Shown in pieces: positions 23,544-32,552 of a DNA stretch of 64,000 nucleotides. The notes under the pieces were generated by a model that was not told the origin of the DNA, did not search any database, and saw only the letters and a program-made list of their open reading frames with translations. How positions within the stretch are numbered: position 1 is the stretch's first letter; the number at the start of each line of letters is the position of its first letter. A program made the translations under genes and the position numbers. The stretch is from 34-65-8 sp963529855. GTDB lineage: Bacteria; Pseudomonadota; Alphaproteobacteria; Sphingomonadales; Sphingomonadaceae. The stretch spans positions 248,001 through 312,000 of the forward strand of contig CAURZK010000002.1 of the NCBI GenBank assembly GCA_963529855.1. The letters run 5' to 3'.

Positions 23544-25165
23544 GATTGCCGTAGCGCCGCTGCGATGAATCCGGAAAACAGCGGGTGCGGATCGAAGGGC
23601 TTCGACTTGAGCTCCGGGTGGAACTGAACGCCGACGAACCACGGGTGATCGGGTCGCTCGACGATCTCGGGAAGCAGGCCGTCGGGCGACATCCCTGAAA
23701 AAACCAGACCGTCACGTTCGAGCGATTCGCGGTATGCGGCATTGACTTCGTACCGGTGACGATGGCGTTCCGAGATCGTGCGCGCACCGCCATAGATCGC
23801 GGAAACGTGGCTGTTTCCGGCCAACGCTGCCTCATATGCGCCCAGGCGCATGGTGCCGCCAAGATCGCCGCCGGCCTCGCGCTTTTGCAGGCCTTCCTCG
23901 CTCATCCACTCCGTGATGATGCCGACGACGGGTTCATCCGTCGCGCCGAATTCGGTGGAACTGGCCTGTTCGTGTCCGGCCGAACGCGCGCCTTCGATGC
24001 AGGCCATTTGCATGCCCAGGCAGATACCAAGGAACGGGACCTGCCGTTCTTTGGCAAACCGCACGCTGGCAATCTTGCCTTCGCTGCCGCGCTCGCCAAA
24101 TCCGCCGGGAACGAGGATCGCGTGCAACGGCTCGAGCTTCGCAGCGATCTCGGCGTCTTCCTGCTCGAACACTTCTGCGTCGATCCAGCGAATGTTGACC
24201 CGCACCCGATTTGCCATGCCGCCGTGGACGAGCGCCTCGTTGAGCGACTTGTAGGCGTCCTGCAGGCCTACATACTTGCCGACCACGCCGATCGTTACCT
24301 CGCCTTCGGGGTTTTCGTAGCGATCGACGATGTCGAGCCAGCGCGACAGGTCCGGAGCGGGCGCATCCGTTATGCCGAACCCGCGCAGGACTTCGCTGTC
24401 CAAGCCTTCTGCATGATACTGAAGCGGCACGGCATAGATTGAGCTCGCATCGAGCGCCGGAATAACGGCTTCGGCGCGCACGTTGCAGAACTGGGCGATC
24501 TTGCGCCGCTCGCCTTCAGGCAGCGGATGTTCGCAGCGGCACAGCAGCACGTCCGGCTTGATGCCCAGACTGGCGAGTTCGCGCACGGAATGCTGGGTCG
24601 GTTTGGTTTTAAGCTCGCCCGCGGCCTTGACGTATGGCACCAGCGTTACGTGGATGCTCAGCGTCTGGGCAGGTTCCAGCTCGTTCCGCAGTTGGCGGAT
24701 CGCTTCCATGAACGGCAGCGATTCGATGTCGCCCACCGTGCCGCCGATCTCGCACAGGATGAAGTCATGGTCGCCCTGGTCGGCCAGCGCGAATTCCTTG
24801 ATCGCGTCGGTGACGTGGGGGACGACTTGCACCGTCGCGCCCAGGTAATCGCCGCGCCGTTCCTTGGCGATGATCTGCTGGTAGATGCGGCCCGAAGTCA
24901 CGTTGTCGCTCTGCCGCGCGGAAACGCCGGTGAAGCGTTCGTAATGGCCGAGGTCGAGATCGGTCTCCGCCCCGTCGTCGGTCACATAGACTTCGCCATG
25001 TTGATAGGGGCTCATCGTCCCCGGATCGACATTGAGGTAGGGGTCGAACTTGCGGATGCGGACCTTGTATCCGCGCGCCTGCAGCAACGCGCCGAGGCTC
25101 GCCGCCATGAGTCCTTTGCCGAGCGAGGAGACCACGCCGCCGGTGATAAAAATGTACCGCGCCAT
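23531..25165 (-). CDS. pyrG: CTP synthase
   Basis: The 544-residue enzyme makes CTP from UTP, ATP and glutamine. The N-terminal synthase domain starts with MARYIFITGGVVSSLGKG (P-loop) and carries the CTP-feedback region EIGGTVGDIESLPF. The C-terminal class I glutamine amidotransferase domain has the nucleophile in FLGICLGMQMA and the His/Glu pair in GVQFHPELKS. The length is normal. It lies downstream of secG with a 104-base gap; the tpiA-secG-pyrG order is conserved in many alphaproteobacteria. Confidence 0.98.
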   Translation of the reverse strand: MARYIFITGGVVSSLGKGLMAASLGALLQARGYKVRIRKFDPYLNVDPGTMSPYQHGEVYVTDDGAETDLDLGHYERFTGVSARQSDNVTSGRIYQQIIAKERRGDYLGATVQVVPHVTDAIKEFALADQGDHDFILCEIGGTVGDIESLPFMEAIRQLRNELEPAQTLSIHVTLVPYVKAAGELKTKPTQHSVRELASLGIKPDVLLCRCEHPLPEGERRKIAQFCNVRAEAVIPALDASSIYAVPLQYHAEGLDSEVLRGFGITDAPAPDLSRWLDIVDRYENPEGEVTIGVVGKYVGLQDAYKSLNEALVHGGMANRVRVNIRWIDAEVFEQEDAEIAAKLEPLHAILVPGGFGERGSEGKIASVRFAKERQVPFLGICLGMQMACIEGARSAGHEQASSTEFGATDEPVVGIITEWMSEEGLQKREAGGDLGGTMRLGAYEAALAGNSHVSAIYGGARTISERHRHRYEVNAAYRESLERDGLVFSGMSPDGLLPEIVERPDHPWFVGVQFHPELKSKPFDPHPLFSGFIAAALRQSRLV

Positions 25166-25246
25166 GGGAGTCGGGCCTTAGTCGTCAGTATTGAGTCGGC
25201 GCAAGCGGATTGCTGCGGCGCGAGGCCGCCTGTCCACGAGCGGATG

Positions 25247-25264
25247 AAAAAATGCGGGGCCCGC
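25247..25264 (-). terminator. Possible terminator of secG
   Basis: Reading leftward just after the secG stop, a short GCGG-GCC-CCGC hairpin is followed by ATTTTTT. The stem is only four pairs, so termination is plausible but weak. Confidence 0.45.
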
Positions 25265-25269
25265 GCGCC

Positions 25270-25647
25270 TTACTGGGCGAGCGGATCGCTGTTTGGTGCC
25301 GGCGCAGCAGGAGCCGGGCTCGCAGCCGGTACCGCAGGCGTGGCCGCGGGTGCGGCGAGCGGATCAGGCTGCGCTGCGACGTTGCGATCGAGTGTGGTGG
25401 TAATTTCGTCCCCGCCGGTCGCGCCCACTGCCACTACCGCGAGTGCAATCGAGAGCACGACGAACACCACCGCCAACCACTTCGTGCTGCGGGTCAGGAA
25501 ATCGGCCGCGCCGCGCGCGCTCATCATCCCGCTCGGGCTGCCGCCGATGCCGAGACCGCCGCCTTCCGAACGCTGCATCAGGATGACACCGACCAGCGCC
25601 GCGGCGACAATCGCCTGGACGACGGTGAGAAAGAGGAAAAGCGACAT
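25270..25647 (-). CDS. secG: Preprotein translocase subunit SecG
   Basis: SecG is the small auxiliary subunit of the SecYEG channel. The 125-residue product has two membrane helices (residues 3-22 and about 55-77) joined by the conserved loop LMQRSEGGGLGIGGSPSG, the family signature. A long Ala/Pro-rich tail (residues 92-125), ending in DPLAQ, is typical of alphaproteobacterial SecG and probably unstructured. It sits between tpiA and pyrG. Confidence 0.93.
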   Translation of the reverse strand: MSLFLFLTVVQAIVAAALVGVILMQRSEGGGLGIGGSPSGMMSARGAADFLTRSTKWLAVVFVVLSIALAVVAVGATGGDEITTTLDRNVAAQPDPLAAPAATPAVPAASPAPAAPAPNSDPLAQ

Positions 25648-25712
25648 GGACTACTCTCGATATGCGTGCGCCTGCGCATCTAGGGATGCGCAGGCGGATA
25701 GGCAAGCTGGGT

Positions 25713-26477
25713 TCAGGCGTCGACCGTTTCGGCCGCGGCCATGACGATGCCGAGGAAAGCTTCCGCCGTCAGGCTGGCCCCACCGACCAGCGCCCCGCCC
25801 ACTTCGTCGGCAGCCAGCAGCTGGCGCGCGTTGTCGGCCTTGACCGACCCGCCGTACAGAATGCGCACCTTTGCAGCGGCGGCATCGCCGAACATATCCA
25901 CCAGCTGGGCCCGAATGGCGCGGTGCATTGCGCCGATCTCGTCCACCGTCGGCGTGCGCCCGGTGCCGATCGCCCAGATCGGTTCGTAGGCGATCGTCAG
26001 CGTTTCGGCCGGGTTGTCGAGGTCTGCCGGAAGGGAGGCGACAAGCTGTTCGGTGACGAACATCTCGGCCTCGCCAGCGTCCCGGGTGGCTTCGCTTTCA
26101 CCGACGCACAGGATCACGCGCATTCCGGCATCCAGCGCAGCAGCGGCCTTGCGGGCCACCAGGGCGCTGGTCTCGCCGTGGTCCTGCCGGCGCTCGCTGT
26201 GTCCCAGGATAACGAACTTCGCACCCGCGTCGGCCACCATGGTTGCCGAAATATCGCCGGTGTTCGCGCCATCAGGACCGGGGTGACAATCCTGGGCGCC
26301 AACGCCGATCTGCTCCACTTCGCGGTGAACCGCGTGAATCAGGGTGTAGGGCGGCGCCAGCGCAACCTCGATCTTCATCAGGTTCTGCGCGGCGCGATCG
26401 ATCGAACGGGCCTGCGCCAGCATGGCGCGGGTGCCGTTCATTTTCCAGTTGCCAACGATATAGGGCCGTTCGGCCAT
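25713..26477 (-). CDS. tpiA: Triosephosphate isomerase
   Basis: The 254-residue TIM-barrel enzyme interconverts dihydroxyacetone phosphate and glyceraldehyde 3-phosphate. Catalytic residues are visible: Asn and Lys in IVGNWKMNG, the electrophilic His in ILGHSERR, and the base Glu in AYEPIWAIGTG. The phosphate-binding loop YGGSVKADN is near the C-terminus. ATG 26477 gives the family-typical start (MAERPYIVGNWKMNG). It is divergent from ppiD across 187 bases that must hold both promoters; nothing else was seen there. Confidence 0.97.
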   Translation of the reverse strand: MAERPYIVGNWKMNGTRAMLAQARSIDRAAQNLMKIEVALAPPYTLIHAVHREVEQIGVGAQDCHPGPDGANTGDISATMVADAGAKFVILGHSERRQDHGETSALVARKAAAALDAGMRVILCVGESEATRDAGEAEMFVTEQLVASLPADLDNPAETLTIAYEPIWAIGTGRTPTVDEIGAMHRAIRAQLVDMFGDAAAAKVRILYGGSVKADNARQLLAADEVGGALVGGASLTAEAFLGIVMAAAETVDA

Positions 26478-26664
26478 GGGGTGCGTCCTGCAAATTGTGC
26501 GTGAATCGGCCCACGCCCTTAGCGGGGCCATCGGCGCGCGCGCTAGCCCGATGAGCCCGGTTAGTCAAAACCCCAGTCCACCTGTTGCCGCGAGGTCGCA
26601 CGGTCGATAAAGCGCCAGCCAATCTCCGGCGCAATTCGCGCGCAACCCGGGTTCGACCGCTTCC

Positions 26665-28596
26665 ATGATCCAGTTCATCCGCAAGTTCTTCGATTCCAAG
26701 TTCGGCATCCCGGTGACCCTGGGCTTCCTCGCCCTGATAGCGGTCGCCTTCGCAAGTGCCGATATCAGCGGGACCGGCACGTTCGGCGGGTTGTCAGGCG
26801 GCGACCGGGTGGCGGTTGTCGGTGACGAGAAGATCGGCGCGGCTGACTTGAGCCGGTCGGCCAGCAATGCGCTGGACCAGGTCCGCGAACAGAACCCGTC
26901 GCTATCGATGCAGGCCTTCCTGGCCCAGGGCGGCCTCGATGAAGTGCTGACCCAGCTGATCGACCGTACTGCCATCGCTGAATTCGCTGAACGCCTTGGC
27001 CTGCGCGCCGGGGATAACCTGGTGAACAGCGAAATTATCGACATCAGCGCGTTTCGCGGACCCGACGGCAACTTCTCGGAGGAAATCTATCGCGCCGCGA
27101 TCGCGCGGCAGGGCCTGACCGATGCACAGGTTCGCGCCGACCTTGGCCAGGGTTTGCTGGCACAGCAGATCCTGGTGCCCTCGGCCTTTGGTGCCAGAAT
27201 GCCCAACAAGCTGGTCAGCCAGTATGCGGCATTGCTGGCTGAAAGTCGCCAGGGCGCGATCGGGATCGTGCCAAGCAGCCTTTATGCCCCCACCACCGGC
27301 CCCAGCGCTTCCCAGCTGCAGGCCTATTACGATCGTAACCGTTCCAGCTACATCCGCCCTGAACGGCGCGTGATCCGCTATGCCACGTTCGACGCGAATG
27401 CGGTCGCTGGCAGCGCGGAGCCGACGGATGCGGCGATTGCCGCCCGTTATCAGCGGGATCGCGCGCGTTACGCGGCAAGCGAGTCGCGCCAGATCAGCCA
27501 GCTGATCGTCCCGACGCAGCAAGCCGCCAACGCCTTGCGCCAGCAGGTTCAGGGCGGTCAGACGCTGGAGGCCGCCGCCGCACAGGCCGGGTTCCAGGTT
27601 GCGGACATCGGTCCGGTCAGCCACCAGCAACTCGCGGGCCAAACCTCCGCTGCAGTGGCCCAGGCCGCCTTCGCCGCAGCTGAAGGCGCCATCGCGGCGC
27701 CAGCGCGCAGCGGCCTTGGCTGGCACGTGGTACGTGTCGACAGCATCCAGCGTACCGCAGGCCGCACCCTTGCCCAGGCGCGGGAAGAAATCGTCGAGGC
27801 GCTGCGCGCCGAGAACCGCCGTCGTGCCATCGCGGAACTTTCCGCTTCGATCGAAGAGCGGCTTTCCGATGGCGAATCGCTGTCCGACATTGCGCGGGAG
27901 ATCGGCGCCGAACTGCAGACCACCCGTCCGATCACGGCTGAAGGCCTGGTCTACGGAACGGCAGAGCGGGCCCCGGCCCTGCTTGCCCCCGCGCTGCAGA
28001 CGGCATTCCAGATGGAAGAAGGCGAGCCGCAGATCGCCGAGATCGTCGCTGGCGAAACCTTCCTGATGTTCGAAGCGAGCGAAATCACGCCCTCCGCCAC
28101 GGCGCCTCTCGCCGAGATCCGCAATGAGGTGACGGCCGACTGGCGCCGGGCCCAGGGGCTGGCACAGGCCCGCGCGGCAGCGGATCGCATTCTCGCGCGG
28201 CTGAAGCGCGGCGGCACGCTTGTCGAAGCTATGCGGGCGGAAAATCCGCGGCTGACAAACATCGATGCGATCGACCTTTCGCGCGAAGACCTCGCCCGCC
28301 AGGGCGGCCCGGTCCCGCCGCCACTGGCACTGATGTTCAGCATGGCCGAAGGCACTGCCAAGCGACTGGAAGCACCCAATCGCAGCGGCTGGTTCCTGGT
28401 CGATCTGAACGAGATCGAAACGGGGACGATCGCCCCCAACAACCCGCTGTATGCTCAGGCGCGGCAGGAACTGAGCGCAGCATTGGGCCGCGAATATGGC
28501 GACCAGTTCCGCGCCGCCATTCGCGAAGCCGTGGGTGTCGAGCGCAACGCCGATGCGATCGCGGCCGTGCGCCGGCAGCTCTCCGGCGCCAACTAG
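26665..28596 (+). CDS. ppiD: PpiD-like periplasmic peptidyl-prolyl isomerase/chaperone
   Basis: The 643-residue protein has one N-terminal membrane anchor (residues 15-33, IPVTLGFLALIAVAFASAD) and a SurA-N-like helical domain (about 50-165) with DRVAVVGDEKIGAADL. A parvulin-type domain lies around residues 260-365 (ESRQISQLIVPTQ to GLGWHVVRVDSI). A long helical C-terminal chaperone region follows. This is the PpiD/SurA-N family that assists folding of proteins leaving the Sec channel. It sits 6 bases upstream of trpE, so the two are probably co-transcribed. Confidence 0.9.
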   Translation: MIQFIRKFFDSKFGIPVTLGFLALIAVAFASADISGTGTFGGLSGGDRVAVVGDEKIGAADLSRSASNALDQVREQNPSLSMQAFLAQGGLDEVLTQLIDRTAIAEFAERLGLRAGDNLVNSEIIDISAFRGPDGNFSEEIYRAAIARQGLTDAQVRADLGQGLLAQQILVPSAFGARMPNKLVSQYAALLAESRQGAIGIVPSSLYAPTTGPSASQLQAYYDRNRSSYIRPERRVIRYATFDANAVAGSAEPTDAAIAARYQRDRARYAASESRQISQLIVPTQQAANALRQQVQGGQTLEAAAAQAGFQVADIGPVSHQQLAGQTSAAVAQAAFAAAEGAIAAPARSGLGWHVVRVDSIQRTAGRTLAQAREEIVEALRAENRRRAIAELSASIEERLSDGESLSDIAREIGAELQTTRPITAEGLVYGTAERAPALLAPALQTAFQMEEGEPQIAEIVAGETFLMFEASEITPSATAPLAEIRNEVTADWRRAQGLAQARAAADRILARLKRGGTLVEAMRAENPRLTNIDAIDLSREDLARQGGPVPPPLALMFSMAEGTAKRLEAPNRSGWFLVDLNEIETGTIAPNNPLYAQARQELSAALGREYGDQFRAAIREAVGVERNADAIAAVRRQLSGAN

Positions 28597-28602
28597 GTTC
28601 AG

Positions 28603-30126
28603 GTGGGCGCGCTGGCTGGGGTAGAACCCGAAAACGCCCATGACGCGCGCCGGTCCCTCGCTGCGGGGGCGCCGGCGCTCGTCTGGCGCCGTGTCATTGC
28701 CGATACCGAAACCCCGGTGGGCGCGGCTCGCAAGCTGATCGAACCCGGGCGCGGCGATTTCCTGCTGGAATCGGTCGAAGGTGGCGAGGTGCGCGGGCGC
28801 TACAGCCTGCTCGGGCTCGACCCGGACCTGCTGTTCCGTGCCGACCAGAGCGGCGCCTCGATCAACCGCGGTTGGCAGCATGATCGCGATGCGGCCGAGC
28901 CGGTCGCGGGCAACAGTCTCGATGCGCTGCGCCGGTTGGCAGGGGAATGCCGGATCGACGTGCCGAGCGAACTGCCGCCGGCGCTTGCCTGTCTGGTGGG
29001 CTATTTCGGCTATGAGACGATCGGTCTGGTCGAAAACCTGCCCCGCGCGCCCGCCAGTCCGCTCGACTTGCCGGACATGGTCTTCGTTCGGCCGACGCTG
29101 ATCCTGGTGTTCGACCGGTTGACTGACGCGCTGTTCCTGATCGCGCCCCTGTGGCCCGGCAGAAGTGATCCCGACCGTCAGGTCGCGGACGCGGGCGAGC
29201 GCATTGATGCGGCCATGCGCCGCCTTGCCGAAGCCTCGCCGGCCGAACCGCGCGCGGTGGACCTTCCGGCAATGGGGCTGTCCCCGACGATGCCGGCAGC
29301 CGATTACGCGGCGATGGTCGGCCGGGCGAAGAGCTACATCGAGGCCGGCGACATATTCCAGGTGGTGCTGGCGCAGCGGTTCACCTGCCCGTTCACCCTG
29401 CCCCCGTTCGAACTCTATCGTGCACTGCGCCGAGTGAACCCGTCGCCGTTTCTCTATTTTCTCGACCTCCCCGGTTTTGCCGTGGTCGGATCGAGCCCGG
29501 AAATCCTCGTCCGCGTGCGCGGCGGCGAGGTGACGATCCGCCCGATTGCCGGCACGCGCCCGCGTGGTGCCTCCCGCGCGGAGGACGAGGCGAACGAGGC
29601 CAGCCTGCTGGCCGATCCCAAGGAGCGGGCCGAGCATCTGATGTTGCTCGACCTGGGGCGCAACGATGTTGGCCGGGTCGCGGCGACCGGTACGGTCGAA
29701 GTGACGGACAGCTTCACCATCGAACGCTACAGCCACGTCATGCATATCGTCAGCAATGTCGTGGGCCGGCTCGACGCGTCGAAGGACGCGCTCGACGCCC
29801 TGTTTGCAGGTTTCCCTGCTGGTACGGTCAGCGGCGCACCCAAGATCCGCGCCTGTCAGATCATCGCAGAGCTGGAACCGGAAACCCGCGGCGCCTACGC
29901 CGGCGGGGTCGGTTATTTCGCGCCCGACGGCTCGGTCGACAGTTGCATCGTGTTGCGCACTGGCGTTGTGAAGGACGGCACGCTCCACGTTCAGGCGGGC
30001 GCCGGGATCGTTGCCGACAGCGATCCGGCCTATGAACAGCGGGAATGCGAAGCGAAGGCGGGTGCCTTGCTCGCCGCCGCGCGAGAGGCGGCGCGGATCG
30101 CCCAGGAACCGGGGTTCGGACAGTGA
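28603..30126 (+). CDS. trpE: Anthranilate synthase component I
   Basis: TrpE converts chorismate to anthranilate with ammonia supplied by TrpG. The product is 507 residues from GTG 28603; no ATG gives a better start, and the conserved part begins near ALVWRRVIADTETPV. The chorismate-binding domain shows GDIFQVVLAQRF, PIAGTRPRG, HLMLLDLGRNDVGRV, FPAGTVSGAPKI and GAYAGGVGYF. The N-terminal feedback region has LLESVEGG, the LLESxxGG-type tryptophan-binding motif. No leader peptide or attenuator was seen in the 6-base gap after ppiD. The stop overlaps the next start (GTGA). Confidence 0.96.
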   Translation: MGALAGVEPENAHDARRSLAAGAPALVWRRVIADTETPVGAARKLIEPGRGDFLLESVEGGEVRGRYSLLGLDPDLLFRADQSGASINRGWQHDRDAAEPVAGNSLDALRRLAGECRIDVPSELPPALACLVGYFGYETIGLVENLPRAPASPLDLPDMVFVRPTLILVFDRLTDALFLIAPLWPGRSDPDRQVADAGERIDAAMRRLAEASPAEPRAVDLPAMGLSPTMPAADYAAMVGRAKSYIEAGDIFQVVLAQRFTCPFTLPPFELYRALRRVNPSPFLYFLDLPGFAVVGSSPEILVRVRGGEVTIRPIAGTRPRGASRAEDEANEASLLADPKERAEHLMLLDLGRNDVGRVAATGTVEVTDSFTIERYSHVMHIVSNVVGRLDASKDALDALFAGFPAGTVSGAPKIRACQIIAELEPETRGAYAGGVGYFAPDGSVDSCIVLRTGVVKDGTLHVQAGAGIVADSDPAYEQRECEAKAGALLAAAREAARIAQEPGFGQ

Positions 30127-30941
30127 GGGCCGTTATCTTTCTGCCCCTGCTTGCTTTGGCCGCGTGCGGGCAGGAACAGGCGGGCGAGCCGGTCATGCGG
30201 ACGGAGATCGGCAGCGGAACGGCCCAGGCATCGCCCTCGCCGGCACCCACCCCGACCATCGCTTCCGCTTGCCGCCGTGTGACGTTCGAAGGGGCGACGC
30301 TGGAACATTGCATCGCCGACCCGGCGAAACATCGCATTACCACCGCGCTGGGGCCGAAGGACGGTGCACCCTATCGCAGCCTCGCGCAGCTTGCCGCTGG
30401 CCGGCCAGCCGATGCGGCGCCAGTCGCCTTCGCCATGAATGCCGGGATGTTCGACGAGGAAGGCAAGCCCATCGGCTATTATGTCGAGGGCGGGGTTCGG
30501 ACCAAGGAACTCAACCGCAATGACGGGTCGGGCAATTTCCATCTGAAGCCCAACGGAGTGTTCTTCGGTACGGGCAGCAAGTGGCAGGTCCGCACGAGCG
30601 AGGATTTCTACGCCAATGTCGGCGATCGGCCCGAATTCGGCACCCAGAGCGGGCCGATGTTGGTCATTGCTGGGAAAATCCATCCCGAGATCACCGAGAA
30701 CGGCCCCAGCCGCACCACTCGCAATGGCGTGGGCGTGGATGCGCAGGGCCGAGCGCATTTCGTGATCTCGGCCGGTCCGGTCAGCTTCGGCCTGCTGGCG
30801 CGGTATTTCCGCGACGAAGCCAAAACACCCAATGCACTCTATCTCGACGGCAGCGTCAGTTCCCTGTGGGATCCGGCACGCGGGCGAATGGATGGCGGCG
30901 CGCCGATCGGACCCCTGATCGTGGTCGAAAGCAAGGAATGA
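30123..30941 (+). CDS. Lipoprotein with phosphodiester glycosidase (NAGPA-like) domain
   Basis: The product is 272 residues from GTG 30123, which overlaps the trpE stop. The first 15 residues form a lipoprotein signal ending in the lipobox LAAC (Cys15). A Ser/Pro/Thr-rich linker follows. From about residue 45 the sequence matches the phosphodiester-glycosidase (NAGPA / DUF2233) fold, with FAMNAGMFDEEGKPIGYYVE, FHLKPNGVFF and ALYLDGSVSSLW. Family members remove GlcNAc from phosphodiesters or act on cell-surface polysaccharide. Its place between trpE and trpG is unexpected; no tryptophan role is evident. Confidence 0.8.
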   Translation: MRAVIFLPLLALAACGQEQAGEPVMRTEIGSGTAQASPSPAPTPTIASACRRVTFEGATLEHCIADPAKHRITTALGPKDGAPYRSLAQLAAGRPADAAPVAFAMNAGMFDEEGKPIGYYVEGGVRTKELNRNDGSGNFHLKPNGVFFGTGSKWQVRTSEDFYANVGDRPEFGTQSGPMLVIAGKIHPEITENGPSRTTRNGVGVDAQGRAHFVISAGPVSFGLLARYFRDEAKTPNALYLDGSVSSLWDPARGRMDGGAPIGPLIVVESKE

Positions 30942-30943
30942 TC

Positions 30944-31903
30944 ATGCGCTACGAACGCACGCTCTATCCCGAGATCGAACCCTATGCGACCGGCACGCTT
31001 GATGTCGGCGATGGCCACACGCTCTATTGGGAGAAAGTCGGTACGCCGGGTGCGAAGCCGGCGGTGTTCCTGCATGGCGGGCCAGGATCAGGCATCAGCC
31101 CGGGCCAGCGCCGCCAATGGGATCCGGCGCTCTACGACGTCCTGTTGTTCGACCAGCGCGGCTGCGGCCGATCGACCCCATTTGCCAGCCTCGAGAACAA
31201 CACCACCTGGCATCTCGTCGCCGATATAGAAAAACTGCGCGAAATGTGCGGGCATGATCGCTGGCAGGTGTTCGGGGGGAGCTGGGGATCAACCCTGTCG
31301 CTCGCCTACGCCCAGACCCATCCGTCGCGCGTCACCGAGCTGGTACTGCGCGGCATTTTCCTCTCGCGGCAGAGCGAACTCGACTGGCTGATGAAATACG
31401 GCGCGAGCGAGCTCTATCCCGAGGCGTGGGAGCGTTTCGTCGGCCTGATCCCCGAGGACGAGCGGGACGACCTGATCGGCGCCTACCACCGCCGCCTGAC
31501 CAGCGACGATCATGCCACCCGGCTCGCCGCAGCCAAGGCGTGGAGCACGTGGGAAGGCGAAACCGTCACCCTGCTGCCCGACCCGGCGATGCTGGCAGAC
31601 TTCACCGAAGACAACCACGCCATCGCGATCGCGCGGATCGAGAACCACTATTTCCGCCACAAGTGCTTCCTTGAAGAAGGCCAATTGCTGGCCAACGCGA
31701 ACCGCCTGCAGGGTATTCCCGGGGTGATCGTGCAGGGTCGCCACGATTGCTGCACCCCGCCCGCGGCGGCCTGGGCGCTGAAGCAGGCATGGCCGGAGGT
31801 CGATCTGCAGATCGTGCCAGACGGCGGGCATCTCTACACGGAACCCGGCATCACCGATGGTCTGGTGCGGGCGACGGATCGGTTCGCGGGAAAGCCGGCC
31901 TGA
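30944..31903 (+). CDS. pip: Proline iminopeptidase
   Basis: The 319-residue alpha/beta-hydrolase of peptidase family S33 removes N-terminal proline. The oxyanion motif is FLHGGPGSG, the nucleophile is Ser113 in FGGSWGSTL, and the acid and base are in QGRHDCCTP and GGHLYTE. The start is either ATG 30938 (overlapping the previous stop) or ATG 30944. AAGGA ends at 30937, giving proper spacing only to 30944, which was chosen. It is an insertion in the trp operon together with the lipoprotein gene. Confidence 0.93.
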   Translation: MRYERTLYPEIEPYATGTLDVGDGHTLYWEKVGTPGAKPAVFLHGGPGSGISPGQRRQWDPALYDVLLFDQRGCGRSTPFASLENNTTWHLVADIEKLREMCGHDRWQVFGGSWGSTLSLAYAQTHPSRVTELVLRGIFLSRQSELDWLMKYGASELYPEAWERFVGLIPEDERDDLIGAYHRRLTSDDHATRLAAAKAWSTWEGETVTLLPDPAMLADFTEDNHAIAIARIENHYFRHKCFLEEGQLLANANRLQGIPGVIVQGRHDCCTPPAAAWALKQAWPEVDLQIVPDGGHLYTEPGITDGLVRATDRFAGKPA

Positions 31904-31952
31904 TAGCTTTCCTTGCTTGATCGCCCCGGCCCGGCTCGCAAAGGCACCATGC

Positions 31953-32552
31953 ATGATCCTCGTCATCGACAATTACGACAGCTTCACTTTCAACCTGGTG
32001 CATTACCTGATGGAACTGGGTGCCGAGGTGCGCGTGGAACGCAACGATGCCCTGACCGCGGCCGAAGCGATCGCAACCGGGGCGAACGGGTTCCTGATCT
32101 CACCCGGCCCGTGCACCCCGAACGAGGCAGGCATCAGCCTCGATCTGGTTGCCGCCTGCGCAGAAGCAGGCCGGCCGCTGCTGGGCGTATGCCTGGGCCA
32201 CCAGGCGATCGGCCAGCATTTCGGCGGCACCGTGACCCGGGGCGGGCTGATGCACGGCAAGACCAGCCCGGTGGAACATGACGGGACGGGCGTGTTCGCT
32301 GGCCTGCCCTCGCCCTTCACCGCAACCCGCTACCACTCGCTGATCGTCAAGGACATTCCCGAAATACTCGCAGTCAACGCCGCCAGCGCGACGCCGGGGA
32401 TCGATGGAACGGCGGTCATGGGCTTCCGCCACCGCGAATTGCCGATCCACGGGGTCCAGTTCCACCCGGAGAGCATCGCCACGGAACACGGCCACGCGCT
32501 GCTCGCCAATTTCCTCGCACTGTGCGGGATCGACGCGCGGGTGCCCGCATGA
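31953..32552 (+). CDS. trpG: Anthranilate synthase component II / aminodeoxychorismate glutaminase
   Basis: The 199-residue class I glutamine amidotransferase starts MILVIDNYDSFTFNLVHYL, the TrpG/PabA signature. The nucleophile Cys is in GVCLGHQAIGQ and the His/Glu pair in GVQFHPESIATEHG. It supplies ammonia to TrpE and perhaps also PabB, because many bacteria share this subunit. ATG 31953 was chosen as the conserved start. It begins the coupled block trpG-trpD-trpC, and its stop overlaps trpD (ATGA). Confidence 0.95.
   Translation: MILVIDNYDSFTFNLVHYLMELGAEVRVERNDALTAAEAIATGANGFLISPGPCTPNEAGISLDLVAACAEAGRPLLGVCLGHQAIGQHFGGTVTRGGLMHGKTSPVEHDGTGVFAGLPSPFTATRYHSLIVKDIPEILAVNAASATPGIDGTAVMGFRHRELPIHGVQFHPESIATEHGHALLANFLALCGIDARVPA

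Noticed and set aside
26902..29988. 1028-codon minus-strand open frame opposite ppiD and trpE
   Set aside because: It spans two well-supported genes on the other strand and has shadow-like composition (Arg/Asp/His rich). Long antisense frames are expected at this GC content.
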